The notes beneath the pieces are model-generated. The model made no database searches, was not told the origin of the DNA, and was given only the letters and a program-made list of their open reading frames with translations. This document shows positions 52,323 to 62,095 of a stretch of DNA of 64,000 nt, piece after piece (within the stretch, counting starts at the first letter, position 1; every line of letters starts with the position of its first letter). The stretch is taken from assembly GCF_003002055.1 (NCBI RefSeq), contig NZ_PVZF01000009.1, positions 62,001 through 126,000 of the forward strand. Reading direction: 5' to 3'. The DNA is from Kineococcus rhizosphaerae (GTDB lineage Bacteria; Actinomycetota; Actinomycetes; Actinomycetales; Kineococcaceae). Position numbers and translations under genes: made by a program.

Positions 52323-53558
52323 TCAGCAGCTGTGCGCCAGGCGGGCCAGTTCGCTCTCGACGGCCGCCAGGAGCCGCGAGACGTCGACCAAGAGGTCCGC
52401 GTGGGTGTCGGGGAAGCGCAGGGGCCACGGCAGCCGCGGCTCGGACCCCACGACGACGCGGTGCCGCACCCCGGCGGCGAGGGCGAGCTTGGCGAACGTC
52501 GGGTAGACCAGCGACCGGGGGGTGAGTTCCACGACGCTCGCGCCCGGGCGGCAGAACACGAGGTTCGTCAGTCCCGCCCCGTGGACCCCGACCACGATGT
52601 CGGCCTCGGCGAAGGTCCGGGCCTCCTCGGTGATGCTCAGCGCCGCCGGGTCGACGACCTCGAACCCGCGACGGGCCAGCGCCTCGAGCACCGCGTCCGC
52701 GTTGAGCAACCGCCTGACCTGCCCGTCGCGGTGCAGCAGCAGCCGACGGCCCGTCCCGGTCGGGGGAACCGGCAGGGCCGCCCGGCGGACCAGGTCCACG
52801 GTGGGGGCCGAGACCCAGCGGTTGCGCCCGGGCACGCTGGACACGACCAGCCGGTCGGTCGAGAACTGCGCATCGGCGTCGACCACCTCGACGCGCCGGG
52901 AGGCCGGCACCCCGAGCAGGTCCAGCCACTGGGCCACGAACGCGGGCGCCCGGCCGGGGACGAGCCACTGGTCGACGTCGTCCAGACTCCCCCCCAGCGC
53001 CCGCCGCACGTGCAGGACGCGGGGGACGGTCTGGACGGTCCAGTGGTAGTAGTTCGGCGACCACGGCATCAGCAGGGAGACGGTCGTCCCCGGCAGGTGC
53101 ACCGGCGGTCGCAGCGACCGGGACGGCGGCAGCAGGGAACGGGCCGGGAACCCCGCCTCCTGCCAGAGGTCCTCGACCAGCCGCCCGTCGTGGAAGACCC
53201 AACCCTCCCGTCCGGTGAGAGTTGCCCGCGGCAACTCCAGGACGAACTGCTCGGGCACCGAGGTCACGTCGCGCTGGCGGATCGCGCGACGGTCCGCCGC
53301 GTCGAACTCCCCGGGGACGGTCAACCGGACCTCGTGCCCGGCCTCCGCCGCGTGGTAGCGGATCCCGGGCCCGGCCAGGGCCCGGGCCCGCACCCCCGGC
53401 ACCGTGGCGTGGCGAACCCCGCGGGCGAACCGCTGCACCGCCCTCACCTGGTGCGCCCCTGCGCTCACCGCGAGGTAGCGCCACCCGACCCGTCCGTCCA
53501 CGAAGGAGAAGCGTGCCACCTCCGCGGGCCCCGGACCACCGAGGACCGCCGGAACCAC
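52323..53558 (-). CDS. glycosyltransferase family 61 protein
   Basis: This 411-aa enzyme is of the GT61 (DUF563) type, with the C-terminal signature FAEADIVVGVHGAGLTNLVFCRPGASVVELTPR. The central SPNYYHWTVQTVPRVL and SVPGRNRWVSAPTVDLVRR blocks also fit. No TM segment is seen. GTG 53558 is used. It lies 19 nt downstream of the secreted beta-helix gene, so a role in a surface polysaccharide is likely. Confidence 0.85.
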   Translation of the reverse strand: MVPAVLGGPGPAEVARFSFVDGRVGWRYLAVSAGAHQVRAVQRFARGVRHATVPGVRARALAGPGIRYHAAEAGHEVRLTVPGEFDAADRRAIRQRDVTSVPEQFVLELPRATLTGREGWVFHDGRLVEDLWQEAGFPARSLLPPSRSLRPPVHLPGTTVSLLMPWSPNYYHWTVQTVPRVLHVRRALGGSLDDVDQWLVPGRAPAFVAQWLDLLGVPASRRVEVVDADAQFSTDRLVVSSVPGRNRWVSAPTVDLVRRAALPVPPTGTGRRLLLHRDGQVRRLLNADAVLEALARRGFEVVDPAALSITEEARTFAEADIVVGVHGAGLTNLVFCRPGASVVELTPRSLVYPTFAKLALAAGVRHRVVVGSEPRLPWPLRFPDTHADLLVDVSRLLAAVESELARLAHSC

Positions 53559-53577
53559 CGGTTCGTCGCAGTCCGCC

Positions 53578-54768
53578 TCAGCAGGCCGCGGGGGCGACCG
53601 CGATCGGGTGCTGGGTGTCGAACCAGCGGTTCTCGGTGAACGTCACCCCCGACGGTGCCGTGGCGGCGCCGTAGCGGTTCCCGTGACCGAACTCGTTCCG
53701 GTCGAACACCACGTTCTCCAGGTTGGCCGCGCAGGAGACGTTCACGGAGTAGCTGCCGCCGTTGAAGAAGTTCTGCTCGAACCGGGCGTTCACCAGCCGC
53801 CTGGCCCCGGTCTCCGTCCCCAGCTGCACGGCGGAGTTCAGGAAGTCCTCCGAACCCTGCACCCGCGGGTCCAGGGTGTTGTGGCGCACGAGGACGTTCG
53901 AGCCCGAGGTGGACTGCAGGGCGTCGGTGTGCACGGCGGGGTCGCGGACGAGGTCGTGGACGTAGCTGTCGGAGATCGACACGTCGTCGCCGAGGCGGGG
54001 ACCGTCCTGGGTCCCGTGGACGTCGACTCGGCGCAGGGTGTAACCGCTCCAGCCGATGGCCACCTCGGCGGAACCGTCGCTCACGATCTCGGAGTCCTCC
54101 ATCACGAAACCGGGGGCGTCGACGAGGGCGACCGCGCGCAGCGTGGGGTCCTGGCAGGTGATCCGCGAGTTGCGGACGGTCACGCCGGGCACGTGCACGG
54201 TCAGGCACCCCTGGACGTCGAGGCCGTCGAGGACCGCGCCGGGCTCCCAGACGTCCAGGTCGGTCGAGGGGCGCAACGTCACCCCGTCCGGGACCCCGGT
54301 CGTGTCGGAGGTCGGGAAACCCGCCGGGATGCTCGTGGTGTCCAGCGGCACCGCCCGCAGGTACTTCGTGACCGACTGGACCATGTACTTGCCGCTGTAG
54401 AGCTTGGCGACGACCTTGACCGTCCCCAGGTACCCCGTGAGGTCGAGTTCGCCGGTCCCGGTGTAGACGCCCCCGGAGTTCACGACCGAACCCAGGGCGC
54501 CGTTCTGGACGTCGTTGACGTAGTAGGTCCCCCGGTCGAACTTCACGTTCGTGACGGTGTCGACGTCGACGAGCGTGGCGGGCACCCGCGCGCTGTTGAC
54601 GGAGGCGTCCAGGTAGGTCATGTAGGGGGCGAACGCGGCGTCGGCCGGGGCGGCCACCCCGACGGCGGCGGTGACGGCGACGGTCACGGCGGCCAGCGGG
54701 CCGGCGAGCAGGCGGGCGCGGCGCGAGGCGCGGGCGGGACGGCGGGCGAGGGTGCGTGGGGGGTTCAC
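53578..54768 (-). CDS. secreted right-handed beta-helix protein
   Basis: This 396-aa exported protein has an Arg-rich signal peptide (RARLLAGPLAAVTVAVTAAVGVAAPADAA with a likely AxA cleavage site at ~45). A beta-helix repeat domain spans ~150-390 (VTVRNSRITCQ, FVMEDSEIVSDG, YTLRRVDVHGTQDG, VSISDSYVHDL, VLVRHNTLD). Pectate-lyase-like folds of this kind bind or cleave polysaccharides. GTG 54768 has GGAGGTCACC upstream. It is followed by a GT61 gene. Confidence 0.85.
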   Translation of the reverse strand: MNPPRTLARRPARASRRARLLAGPLAAVTVAVTAAVGVAAPADAAFAPYMTYLDASVNSARVPATLVDVDTVTNVKFDRGTYYVNDVQNGALGSVVNSGGVYTGTGELDLTGYLGTVKVVAKLYSGKYMVQSVTKYLRAVPLDTTSIPAGFPTSDTTGVPDGVTLRPSTDLDVWEPGAVLDGLDVQGCLTVHVPGVTVRNSRITCQDPTLRAVALVDAPGFVMEDSEIVSDGSAEVAIGWSGYTLRRVDVHGTQDGPRLGDDVSISDSYVHDLVRDPAVHTDALQSTSGSNVLVRHNTLDPRVQGSEDFLNSAVQLGTETGARRLVNARFEQNFFNGGSYSVNVSCAANLENVVFDRNEFGHGNRYGAATAPSGVTFTENRWFDTQHPIAVAPAAC

Positions 54769-54875
54769 GGTGACCTCCGGGCAGCGAGAACGGGTGTGTC
54801 CTCGATGTCTCGTCCGGAGCCGCTGTGACCTGTCTCGTCCGGTCCGGTAGGGCGAACGAGTGAGCCGCCGTGACG

Positions 54876-55772
54876 CTACTCTGCGTGGCCGGCTGGGAGG
54901 CCGTCCGGGGATCCCTTGCGCTGCACCGTGACCGCGTCGTACAGCTCGCGCGAGGGGACCCCGTCACGGGCGGCGACCTCGCGCACCGCGTCCTTCATCC
55001 GGCGCCCGGCGGCCACGAGCTCGCCCACCTCGGCCACGAGCTCGGCGCGGGAGCGGGCCGTGCGGCCGGAGGACCCCTGGACGACCAGGCACACCTCGCC
55101 GCGGACCTCGCCCTCGTGCGCCCACGCCGCGAGCTCGGCCAGCGACCCGCGCACGACCTCCTCGTACGTCTTCGTCAGCTCCCGGCAGACGGCGGCGGGC
55201 CGGTCGGCCCCGAACGCGTCCGCCATCGCGCTCAGGGTCGCCGCCGTGCGGTGCGGGGACTCGAAGAAGAGGAGGGTGCGCTCGTCGTGGGCCAGCGCCG
55301 CGAAGACCCGGGCGCGCTCGCCCGGCTTGCGCGGCGCGAACCCCTCGAACGCGAACCGGTCGCTCGGCAGGCCCGAGACCGCGAGCGCCGTCAGCACGGC
55401 GGAGGGGCCCGGGACCACGCTCACGGGCAGACCGGCCTCGACGCACCCGCGCACGAGGCGGTAGCCGGGGTCCGACACCGACGGCATCCCGGCGTCGGTG
55501 ACGAGGGCGACGGTGGCGCCGCCCCGGACCGCCTCCACCAGCTCGGGGGTGCGTGCGGACTCGTTGTGCTCGTGGTAGCTGAGGACCCTGCCCCGGGGCG
55601 CCACCTCCAGCGCCGCCGCCAGCCGGTGCAGCCGGCGGGTGTCCTCGGCGGCCACGACGTCGGCCGTCGCGAGGAGGTCGACGAGGCGCCGGCTCGCGTC
55701 CTGCGCGTTGCCGATGGGGGTGCCTGCCAGCACCAGGCGGCCGGTCGTGCGCTCGGGGTCCACGGGCGCCAT
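54876..55772 (-). CDS. rsmI: 16S rRNA (cytidine1402-2'-O)-methyltransferase
   Basis: RsmI methylates the ribose of C1402 in the ribosomal decoding centre. The 298-aa tetrapyrrole-methylase-fold protein has GRLVLAGTPIGNAQDASRR, AEDTRRLHRL, LSYHEHNE, VTDAGMPSVSDPGYRLVR and VPGPSAVLTALAVSGLP, plus FEGFAPRKPGER and FFESPHR. ATG 55772 matches the family start. It is divergent from the protein mannosyltransferase gene (44-nt gap), an arrangement common in actinobacteria. Confidence 0.95.
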   Translation of the reverse strand: MAPVDPERTTGRLVLAGTPIGNAQDASRRLVDLLATADVVAAEDTRRLHRLAAALEVAPRGRVLSYHEHNESARTPELVEAVRGGATVALVTDAGMPSVSDPGYRLVRGCVEAGLPVSVVPGPSAVLTALAVSGLPSDRFAFEGFAPRKPGERARVFAALAHDERTLLFFESPHRTAATLSAMADAFGADRPAAVCRELTKTYEEVVRGSLAELAAWAHEGEVRGEVCLVVQGSSGRTARSRAELVAEVGELVAAGRRMKDAVREVAARDGVPSRELYDAVTVQRKGSPDGLPAGHAE

Positions 55773-55804
55773 CGTGCCGCACGCCCCGGTCGCCGTCGCG
55801 CGCC

Positions 55805-55810
55805 TACGAT
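55805..55810 (+). promoter_or_regulatory. -10 box for the leaderless mannosyltransferase gene
   Basis: TACGAT ends 6 nt before GTG 55817 and no Shine-Dalgarno is present. Confidence 0.5.
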
Positions 55811-55816
55811 GGCGCG

Positions 55817-57442
55817 GTGATCGCGAACGAGCTGGCCCCGTCCGGGACACCCGCACCGGTGGACGCCCGGGAACGGCTGCTGGGCACCGGCTCGGAGATC
55901 ACGGGAGAGTCCTGGAAGCGGTCCTGGATCCCCTTGCTGGTCGTCACGGCGATCGGTGGGTTCCTGCGGTTCTTCCAGCTCGGCCGGCCGCACCAGCTGG
56001 TCTTCGACGAGACGTACTACGTCAAGCAGGGGTACTCGCTGCTCCTGCACGGGGTCGAGCTGCGCAACGACCCCGCGATCGCCAAGCCCGACGAGCTGTT
56101 CACCGCCGGCACGCCCGACGTCTTCGGCAGTGCGGGCGACTTCGTCGTCCACCCGCCCGTGGGCAAGTGGATGATCGCCGTCGGCGAGTGGTTGTTCGGG
56201 ATCGACTCCTCGTTCGGCTGGCGCTTCTCCGCCGCGCTCATCGGGACGCTGTCGATCCTGCTGATCGGCCGGGTCGCGCGGCGGATGTTCCGCTCGACGC
56301 TGCTGGGCGTCACGGCCGCGGTCCTGCTGGCCTTCGAGGGCGAGCACTTCGTGGAGAGCCGCACGAGCCTGCTCGACGTCTTCCTCATGTGGTGGGTGCT
56401 CGTCGCGTTCTCGCTGCTGCTGGTGGACCGCGACCACGCGCGCGAGCGCCTGGCCCGGGCCGTGCAGCGGCACGGCGTGGGGGGGCTGGGCCCGCGGATC
56501 GGCTTCCGCGGCTGGCGGCTGGCGGCGGGGGTCAGCCTGGGCCTGGCCTGCGGGGTGAAGTGGTCCGGGATCTACGTCCTGGCCGTGTTCGGGCTGATGA
56601 CCGTGCTGTGGGACGCCGGCGCCCGCCGGGCGGTCGGGGTGCGGCCGTGGTTCGCCGCGGCGGTGTGGCGCGACGGCGTCGGCGCGTTCGTGCTCCTGGT
56701 GCCGGTCGCGGTCGCGACCTACCTGGCGGCCTGGACGGGCTGGTTCCGCAGCGACGTCGGCTGGGACCGGCAGTGGGGGGCCGAGCACCCCTCCCGCGGG
56801 GTCGGCGCGCTCGTGCCGGACGCCCTTCGCAGCCTGTGGCACTACCACCAGCAGGCCTACACGTTCCACGTCGGGCTCGACACCCCGCACCCCTACATGG
56901 CCAACCCGTGGTCCTGGCTCGTCCAGGGCCGCCCGACGTCCTTCTTCTACGAGGCGAAGAGCCGCGGCGTGGAGGGCTGCACCGTCGAGAACTGCTCCAA
57001 GGCGATCACGTCCCTGGGCACCCCCGTCCTGTGGTGGGTCGGCCTGGTGGCCCTGGCCGTGCTGCTGTTCCGCTGGGCCTTCGCGCGGGACTGGCGGGCC
57101 GGGGCGATCCTCGCCGGGTACGCCGGGGCCTACCTGCCGTGGTTCCAGTACCAGCACCGGACGATCTTCACCTTCTACGCCGTCGTCTTCGTGCCGTTCG
57201 TCGTCCTGGCGGTGGTGCACCTGCTGGGGCTGGTCCTGGGGCCGGACCCGAGCACGGCGGTGCTGCAGCGCGGGGTGGGCGTCGAGGCGGCCCTGCTGCG
57301 GCGGCGGGTGGGGGCGGTGCTCGCCGGTGCCGTCGTGGTGGCGTGCGTGGCCTGCTTCGCGTTCTTCTGGCCGGTCTACACGGCCCAGGTCATCCCGTAC
57401 GAGGCGTGGAGCCGGCGCATGTGGCTGCCCAGCTGGATCTGA
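55817..57442 (+). CDS. pmt: polyprenyl-phosphate-mannose-protein mannosyltransferase (GT39)
   Basis: This 541-aa GT-C membrane enzyme transfers mannose from polyprenyl-phosphate-mannose to secreted proteins. The catalytic acidic loop is in QLVFDETYYVKQGYSLL (Asp-Glu), followed by VHPPVGKWMIAVGEWLFG. Multiple TM helices span residues ~36-52 and the region from ~145 to the end. The C-terminal cytoplasmic PMT_4TMC region ends with RMWLPSWI. GTG 55817 is supported by a leaderless promoter box. Confidence 0.93.
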   Translation: MIANELAPSGTPAPVDARERLLGTGSEITGESWKRSWIPLLVVTAIGGFLRFFQLGRPHQLVFDETYYVKQGYSLLLHGVELRNDPAIAKPDELFTAGTPDVFGSAGDFVVHPPVGKWMIAVGEWLFGIDSSFGWRFSAALIGTLSILLIGRVARRMFRSTLLGVTAAVLLAFEGEHFVESRTSLLDVFLMWWVLVAFSLLLVDRDHARERLARAVQRHGVGGLGPRIGFRGWRLAAGVSLGLACGVKWSGIYVLAVFGLMTVLWDAGARRAVGVRPWFAAAVWRDGVGAFVLLVPVAVATYLAAWTGWFRSDVGWDRQWGAEHPSRGVGALVPDALRSLWHYHQQAYTFHVGLDTPHPYMANPWSWLVQGRPTSFFYEAKSRGVEGCTVENCSKAITSLGTPVLWWVGLVALAVLLFRWAFARDWRAGAILAGYAGAYLPWFQYQHRTIFTFYAVVFVPFVVLAVVHLLGLVLGPDPSTAVLQRGVGVEAALLRRRVGAVLAGAVVVACVACFAFFWPVYTAQVIPYEAWSRRMWLPSWI

Positions 57443-57527
57443 CGGTGGGGTGGTCTCTCGTCACCCCTCGTGGGGATGATCCGCCGTTCGGGTGAGCCTT
57501 GTGCGGGGGAAGTGTGATGACGTCCTC

Positions 57528-57557
57528 TTGGCGGTTACCCACAGCAGTCGCTAGGGT
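57528..57557 (+). promoter_or_regulatory. promoter of the Alg14/Alg13-type glycosyltransferase gene
   Basis: TTGGCG (57528-57533), an 18-nt spacer and TAGGGT (57552-57557). The implied leader of ~47 nt ends with GAGG before the ATG. Confidence 0.5.
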
Positions 57558-57610
57558 GCGGCAAGTTACAGGCTCGCCCGCCCGGGTGACCGTGAGCTCG
57601 AGGACGCCCC

Positions 57611-58552
57611 ATGACTGCACTCCTGGTAGCCAATGACGGCGGACACCTGGCCCAGCTGCGCTCGCTGGCCAAGCGGCTGCCCATCGCGGACGCGTTCCGC
57701 TGGGTCACGGTCCCCACGCCCCAGTCCGAGTCCCTGCTCGAGGGCGAGGACGTGACCTGGGTGAAGCCCGCCCCGACCCGCGACCTGAGGGCCGCGGTGC
57801 ACAACGCCGTACTGGCCTCCCCGCTCTTCCGCCGCGGGCGCATCTCCGCCGTGGTGAGCACCGGTTCCAGCCTGGCCGTCTCGGTCCTGCCGCAGGCCCG
57901 GCTGCACGGGACCCCCAGCTACTACATCGAGAGCGCCACCCGCACCGACGGCCCGAGCCTGTCCGGCCGCGTGCTCGCCAGGGTCCCCGGCGTCGAGCTG
58001 TACACGCAGAACGCCTCCTGGGCCTCCAAGAAGTGGAAGTACGCCGGATCGGTGTTCGACGGCTGGGAGCCGCTGCACCTGCCCGAACCCCGCAAGGTCT
58101 CCAAGGTCGTCGTGTCGCTGGGCACCTCGCGCACCTACGGCTTCCGCCGCCTCGTCGAGCACGTCGCCCCCCTGCTGCGCGACCTGGGCGCGGAGGTGCT
58201 GTGGCAGACCGGCACCACCGACACGGCCGGGCTGCCCGTCCTGGAGCCGCGGGCCGCGGTCCCCGCCCAGGAGCTGAGCACCGCCATGCGCGAGGCGGAC
58301 CTCGTCATCGCCCACGCCGGGACGGGCGTGGCCCTGGAGGCGCTGCAGGCGGGCAAGCTGCCGCTGCTCATCCCGCGCCGCGCGGAGTTCTCCGAGCACG
58401 TGGACGACCACCAGGAGCAGATCGCCGGGATGCTGCGCACCCGCGGGCTCGCCGTCGTGCGCGAAGCGGACCAGGTGAGCGCGGACGACCTCAGCCTCGC
58501 GGCGAGCAGGACCGTGGACCTGCGCGAGGACGCCCGCCCGCTGGCCCTGTAG
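57611..58552 (+). CDS. glycosyltransferase with fused Alg14-like and Alg13-like halves
   Basis: This 313-aa protein has an Alg14/PssD-like N-terminus ([37 protein letters not shown]) and an Alg13/PssE-like C-terminus ([60 protein letters not shown]). In eukaryotes and many exopolysaccharide loci these are separate subunits that add the second sugar to a lipid carrier. The protein is soluble or peripheral, without TM. A 13-bp hairpin follows. Confidence 0.85.
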   Translation: MTALLVANDGGHLAQLRSLAKRLPIADAFRWVTVPTPQSESLLEGEDVTWVKPAPTRDLRAAVHNAVLASPLFRRGRISAVVSTGSSLAVSVLPQARLHGTPSYYIESATRTDGPSLSGRVLARVPGVELYTQNASWASKKWKYAGSVFDGWEPLHLPEPRKVSKVVVSLGTSRTYGFRRLVEHVAPLLRDLGAEVLWQTGTTDTAGLPVLEPRAAVPAQELSTAMREADLVIAHAGTGVALEALQAGKLPLLIPRRAEFSEHVDDHQEQIAGMLRTRGLAVVREADQVSADDLSLAASRTVDLREDARPLAL

Positions 58553-58575
58553 CCGCCGGCGGTGCGCCCGGGACG

Positions 58576-58620
58576 GAGCCGGAGGTCGATGGCCCTGAGG
58601 GGGGAACCGACCTCCGGCTC
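58576..58620. terminator. 13-bp hairpin between the glycosyltransferase gene and rmlB
   Basis: Perfect arms gagccggaggtcg and cgacctccggctc with a 19-nt loop lie between convergent stop codons. Confidence 0.75.
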
Positions 58621-58632
58621 ACCGCCGGGGTC

Positions 58633-59622
58633 TCAGCGGGCGGTCTCGACCCGCTCCAGCAGCGGTCGCCACCAGGCCTCGTTGTCGCGGTACCACCGGA
58701 CGGTCTCGGCCAGGCCCTCGTCGAAGGTGTGCTGCGGGGCGTACCCGAGTTCGGCCGAGATCTTCGAGATGTCGACGGAGTAGCGGCGGTCGTGGCCCTT
58801 GCGGTCCTCGACCTCGCGCACCTTCTCCCAGCCGACGCCGAACGCCTCGAGGATGCGTCCCGTCAGTTCCCGGTTGGTGAGTTCGGTCCCACCGCCGATG
58901 TTGTAGACCTCACCCGGGCGCCCCCCGTCGACGACGAGCTGGATTCCGCGGCAGTGGTCGTCGACGTGCAGCCAGTCGCGCACGTTCAGACCGTCCCCGT
59001 ACAGCGGGACGGTCTCACCCCGCATGAGGTTGGTGATGAACAGCGGCAGGACCTTCTCGGGGAACTGGTAGGGGCCGTAGTTGTTCGAGCAACGGGTGAT
59101 GCACGCGGGCAGCCCGTGCGTGCGGTGGAACGAGCGCACGAGCAGGTCGCTGGAGGCCTTCGACGCCGAGTAGGGGCTGTTGGGTTCCAGCGGGTGGTCC
59201 TCGGGCCAGGAACCCTCGGGGATCGTCCCGTACACCTCGTCGGTCGAGACGTGCACGAACTTGTCGACGTCGTGGCGCACGGCCGCGTCGAGCAGCACCT
59301 GGGTCCCGACGACGTTCGTACGCACGAAACCCGCTGCGCCGTCGATGGAACGGTCGACGTGGCTCTCGGCCGCGAAGTGCACGACGACGTCGGCCTCGGC
59401 CATCAGCGCGTCGACCGCGGCCGCGTCGGTGATGTCCGCCTCGACCAGGCGCAGCCGCGCGTCACCCGCGACGGGGTCGAGGTTGCGCGGGTTCCCTGCG
59501 TAGGTGAGTTTGTCGAGGACCACGAGGGATTCGATCCCGGCGGCCCCGTGCACCCCCGTCAGGGCCGACCGGACGTAGTGACTTCCGATGAAGCCTGCAC
59601 CACCGGTGACCAGGAGTCTCAT
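58633..59622 (-). CDS. rmlB: dTDP-glucose 4,6-dehydratase
   Basis: RmlB makes dTDP-4-keto-6-deoxyglucose, the second step of dTDP-L-rhamnose synthesis. The 329-aa extended SDR has [12 protein letters not shown], the active-site HVSTDEVYG with Asp-Glu, the YSASKASSD catalytic YxxxK, and [19 protein letters not shown]. The start ATG 59622 is preceded on the minus strand by a TAGTAT box 8 nt away. It is divergent from rmlA with a 21-nt gap. Confidence 0.96.
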   Translation of the reverse strand: MRLLVTGGAGFIGSHYVRSALTGVHGAAGIESLVVLDKLTYAGNPRNLDPVAGDARLRLVEADITDAAAVDALMAEADVVVHFAAESHVDRSIDGAAGFVRTNVVGTQVLLDAAVRHDVDKFVHVSTDEVYGTIPEGSWPEDHPLEPNSPYSASKASSDLLVRSFHRTHGLPACITRCSNNYGPYQFPEKVLPLFITNLMRGETVPLYGDGLNVRDWLHVDDHCRGIQLVVDGGRPGEVYNIGGGTELTNRELTGRILEAFGVGWEKVREVEDRKGHDRRYSVDISKISAELGYAPQHTFDEGLAETVRWYRDNEAWWRPLLERVETAR

Positions 59623-59643
59623 GGGGCGACATACTACGGTGTC

Positions 59644-60519
59644 ATGCGCGGAATCATCCTCGCCGGCGGATCCGGCACCCGGCTGCACCCGATCACCCGG
59701 GGCATCAGCAAGCAGCTCGTCCCGGTGTACGACAAGCCGATGATCTACTACCCGCTCTCCACGCTCATGCTCGCGGGGATCCGGGAGGTCCTGGTCATCA
59801 CCACCCCGCACGACGCCGAGGGGTTCCGGCGGCTGCTGGGTGACGGGTCGCAGTTCGGCGTGGACCTGCAGTGGGCCGTCCAGCCCTCGCCGGACGGTCT
59901 CGCGCAGGCGTTCGTCATCGGCGAGGAGTTCATCGGCTCGCAGACCGTGGGACTGGTGCTGGGGGACAACATCTTCTACGGCCCCGGGCTGGGCAACCAG
60001 CTCAGCCGGTTCGACGGCCTGACCGGCGGCGCGATCTTCGCCTACTGGGTCAGCGACCCCACGGCCTACGGCGTCGTCGAGTTCGACGAGGCGAGGAACG
60101 CGCTGTCGCTGGAGGAGAAGCCGCAGGCGCCGAAGAGCAACTTCGCCGTTCCCGGGCTGTACTTCTACGACAACGACGTGGTCGAGATCGCGAAGGCGCT
60201 GGAACCCTCGGCCCGCGGCGAACTCGAGATCACCGACGTGAACCGGACGTACCTCGACCGCGGGGAACTGTCGGTCGAGGTCCTGCCCCGGGGGACGGCC
60301 TGGCTGGACACCGGGACGTTCGACCAGATGCTGGCCGCGGGGAACTACGTGAGCACCCTCGAAGCCCGGCAGGGGCTGAAGATCGGCTGCCCCGAGGAGG
60401 TCGCGTGGCGCAACGGCTGGCTGGACGACGCCGAACTCGCCGACCGCGCAGGGGCCATGGTCAAGAGCGGGTACGGCTCGTACCTGCTGGAACTGCTCGC
60501 CCGCGGCCGGCACGCCTGA
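59644..60519 (+). CDS. rmlA: glucose-1-phosphate thymidylyltransferase
   Basis: RmlA joins dTTP and glucose-1-phosphate to start dTDP-L-rhamnose synthesis. The 291-aa protein has the nucleotide loop [41 protein letters not shown], the metal Asp in [19 protein letters not shown] and [20 protein letters not shown]. It is divergently transcribed from rmlB with a 21-nt gap, so the promoters must overlap. dTDP-rhamnose is probably used in the cell-wall linker or surface glycans. Confidence 0.96.
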   Translation: MRGIILAGGSGTRLHPITRGISKQLVPVYDKPMIYYPLSTLMLAGIREVLVITTPHDAEGFRRLLGDGSQFGVDLQWAVQPSPDGLAQAFVIGEEFIGSQTVGLVLGDNIFYGPGLGNQLSRFDGLTGGAIFAYWVSDPTAYGVVEFDEARNALSLEEKPQAPKSNFAVPGLYFYDNDVVEIAKALEPSARGELEITDVNRTYLDRGELSVEVLPRGTAWLDTGTFDQMLAAGNYVSTLEARQGLKIGCPEEVAWRNGWLDDAELADRAGAMVKSGYGSYLLELLARGRHA

Positions 60520-60541
60520 GGCCGGTGCCCACCCGCGGTGC

Positions 60542-61993
60542 TCAGGCTCCGGTGCGCCGTCGCCGCGCCAGGTCGGTGAGGGCCCGCGACGCGGCGTGGA
60601 ACCCGCACATCCCGTGCACCCCGCCCCCGGGCGGGGTGGCCGCCGAGCACAGGTAGACGCCCTCCAGGGGCGTGGAGTACGGGTCGAGCCCGACGACGGG
60701 GCGGAAGACCTGCTGGCGGATCGTCAGCGCCCCTCCCCCGACGTCCCCGCCGACGAGGTTCTCGTCCAGCGCCTCCAGCGCCGCCGGCGGCGTCTCGACG
60801 CGGGCGAGGACCCGGTCGCGGAAACCCGGCGCGAAGCGCTCGATCTGCCGGTCCACGCGCTCGCCGGTGCCGGGGTCGGCCGAACCGTGCGGTGCGTGCG
60901 CGTACGCCCACAGGACGCGCCGCCCCCCGGGGGCCCGGCCGGGGTCGGCGACGTCCTGCTGGGCGACGAGGACGAACGGGCGCTGCGGGTGCCGGCCGTG
61001 GACCACGTCGGCCTCGGCCTCGGCGATCTGCGCGGCGGTGCCGCCCACGTGCACCGTGACGGCCTCGGCCAGCCGCGGGTCGCGCCACGGGACGGGCCCG
61101 TCGAGCAGGTAGTCGACCTTGTGCGCCGCCGGTCCGTACGACCAGCGGCGCATCGCGCGCGCGTACCGCGGGGGGAGCTCGTCCCCGGCCACCGCCAGGA
61201 ACTGCCGGGGCGTCAGGTCCAGCAGCGTGACGTCGGCGGCACCGGCCGCGCCCAGGTCCGTCAGCGTGCGGACGGGGTGCTCGAGCAGCACCCGGCCGCC
61301 GTGCTCGGCCAGCTCGGCCGCCAGGGCCCGGGTGAGGGCCCCCGTGCCCCCCTCGGGGACGGGCCAGCCCGTGGTGTGCGCGGCCGTGCCGAAGAGCATC
61401 CCGAAGGCCGCCGTGAGCGGCTGGGTGTGGGGCTGCAGGGCGTGCGCGGCCATCCCCGAGAACAGGGCCCGCGCCGGGTCGTCGCGGAACACCGCGCGCA
61501 CGAAGGCCGCCGAGGGCCAGGCGGCGCGCAGCCCGAAGCCGGCCAGCGCCAGCGGCGCGGTCGGCACCCGCAGCAACGGCCCCAGGACCGCGGGGACCAG
61601 CGACTCCCAGTTGCGCACCGGGCCGGTGAACAGCGCCCGCCACGCCGGGCCGTCGACGCCCAGCTCCGCGACGGCCTCGTCGAGGTTCCCCGGCAGGACC
61701 GCCGCGGGCCGGCCGTCGAGGGGGTGGCCCAGCGGGTAGCGCCCGTGCCGCCAGCGCAGCCCGTGCCGCTCCAGCGGGAGGGTGGAGAAGAAGGGGCTGG
61801 CGGCGGCGAAGGGCTGCACGGCCGAGCCGACGTCGGAGACGACGCCGGGCCCGAGCAGTTCCGCGGTGCGCGAGGCGCCGCCGAGGTGGGCGGTGGCCTC
61901 CAGGACGGTGACCTCCAGACCGGCCCGGGCCAGCAGGACCGCTGCGGACAGGCCGTTGGGGCCGGCCCCCACCACGGTGGCGCGGCCGATCAC
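60542..61993 (-). CDS. phytoene-dehydrogenase-like FAD oxidoreductase
   Basis: This 483-aa flavoprotein of the CrtI/NAD(P)-FAD amine-oxidase-like superfamily has a dinucleotide motif (ATVVGAGPNGLSAAVLLARAGLEVTVLEA), GGASRTAEL, and a C-terminal FAD motif (GVYLCSAATPPGGGVHGMCGFHAA). These resemble the actinobacterial homologues found outside carotenoid clusters. No other carotenoid genes are in the window. GTG 61993 is used. Its substrate is unknown. Confidence 0.88.
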   Translation of the reverse strand: MIGRATVVGAGPNGLSAAVLLARAGLEVTVLEATAHLGGASRTAELLGPGVVSDVGSAVQPFAAASPFFSTLPLERHGLRWRHGRYPLGHPLDGRPAAVLPGNLDEAVAELGVDGPAWRALFTGPVRNWESLVPAVLGPLLRVPTAPLALAGFGLRAAWPSAAFVRAVFRDDPARALFSGMAAHALQPHTQPLTAAFGMLFGTAAHTTGWPVPEGGTGALTRALAAELAEHGGRVLLEHPVRTLTDLGAAGAADVTLLDLTPRQFLAVAGDELPPRYARAMRRWSYGPAAHKVDYLLDGPVPWRDPRLAEAVTVHVGGTAAQIAEAEADVVHGRHPQRPFVLVAQQDVADPGRAPGGRRVLWAYAHAPHGSADPGTGERVDRQIERFAPGFRDRVLARVETPPAALEALDENLVGGDVGGGALTIRQQVFRPVVGLDPYSTPLEGVYLCSAATPPGGGVHGMCGFHAASRALTDLARRRRTGA

Positions 61994-62095
61994 GGGCGGC
62001 CGGCGGCGGTCGTCTCGTCCACGGCCCTCACCGTACGCCGCCCCTTGCGGCGCAGCAGGTCGCGGGGCGGACGCCGACCGCGGCCGGGGGCGGTC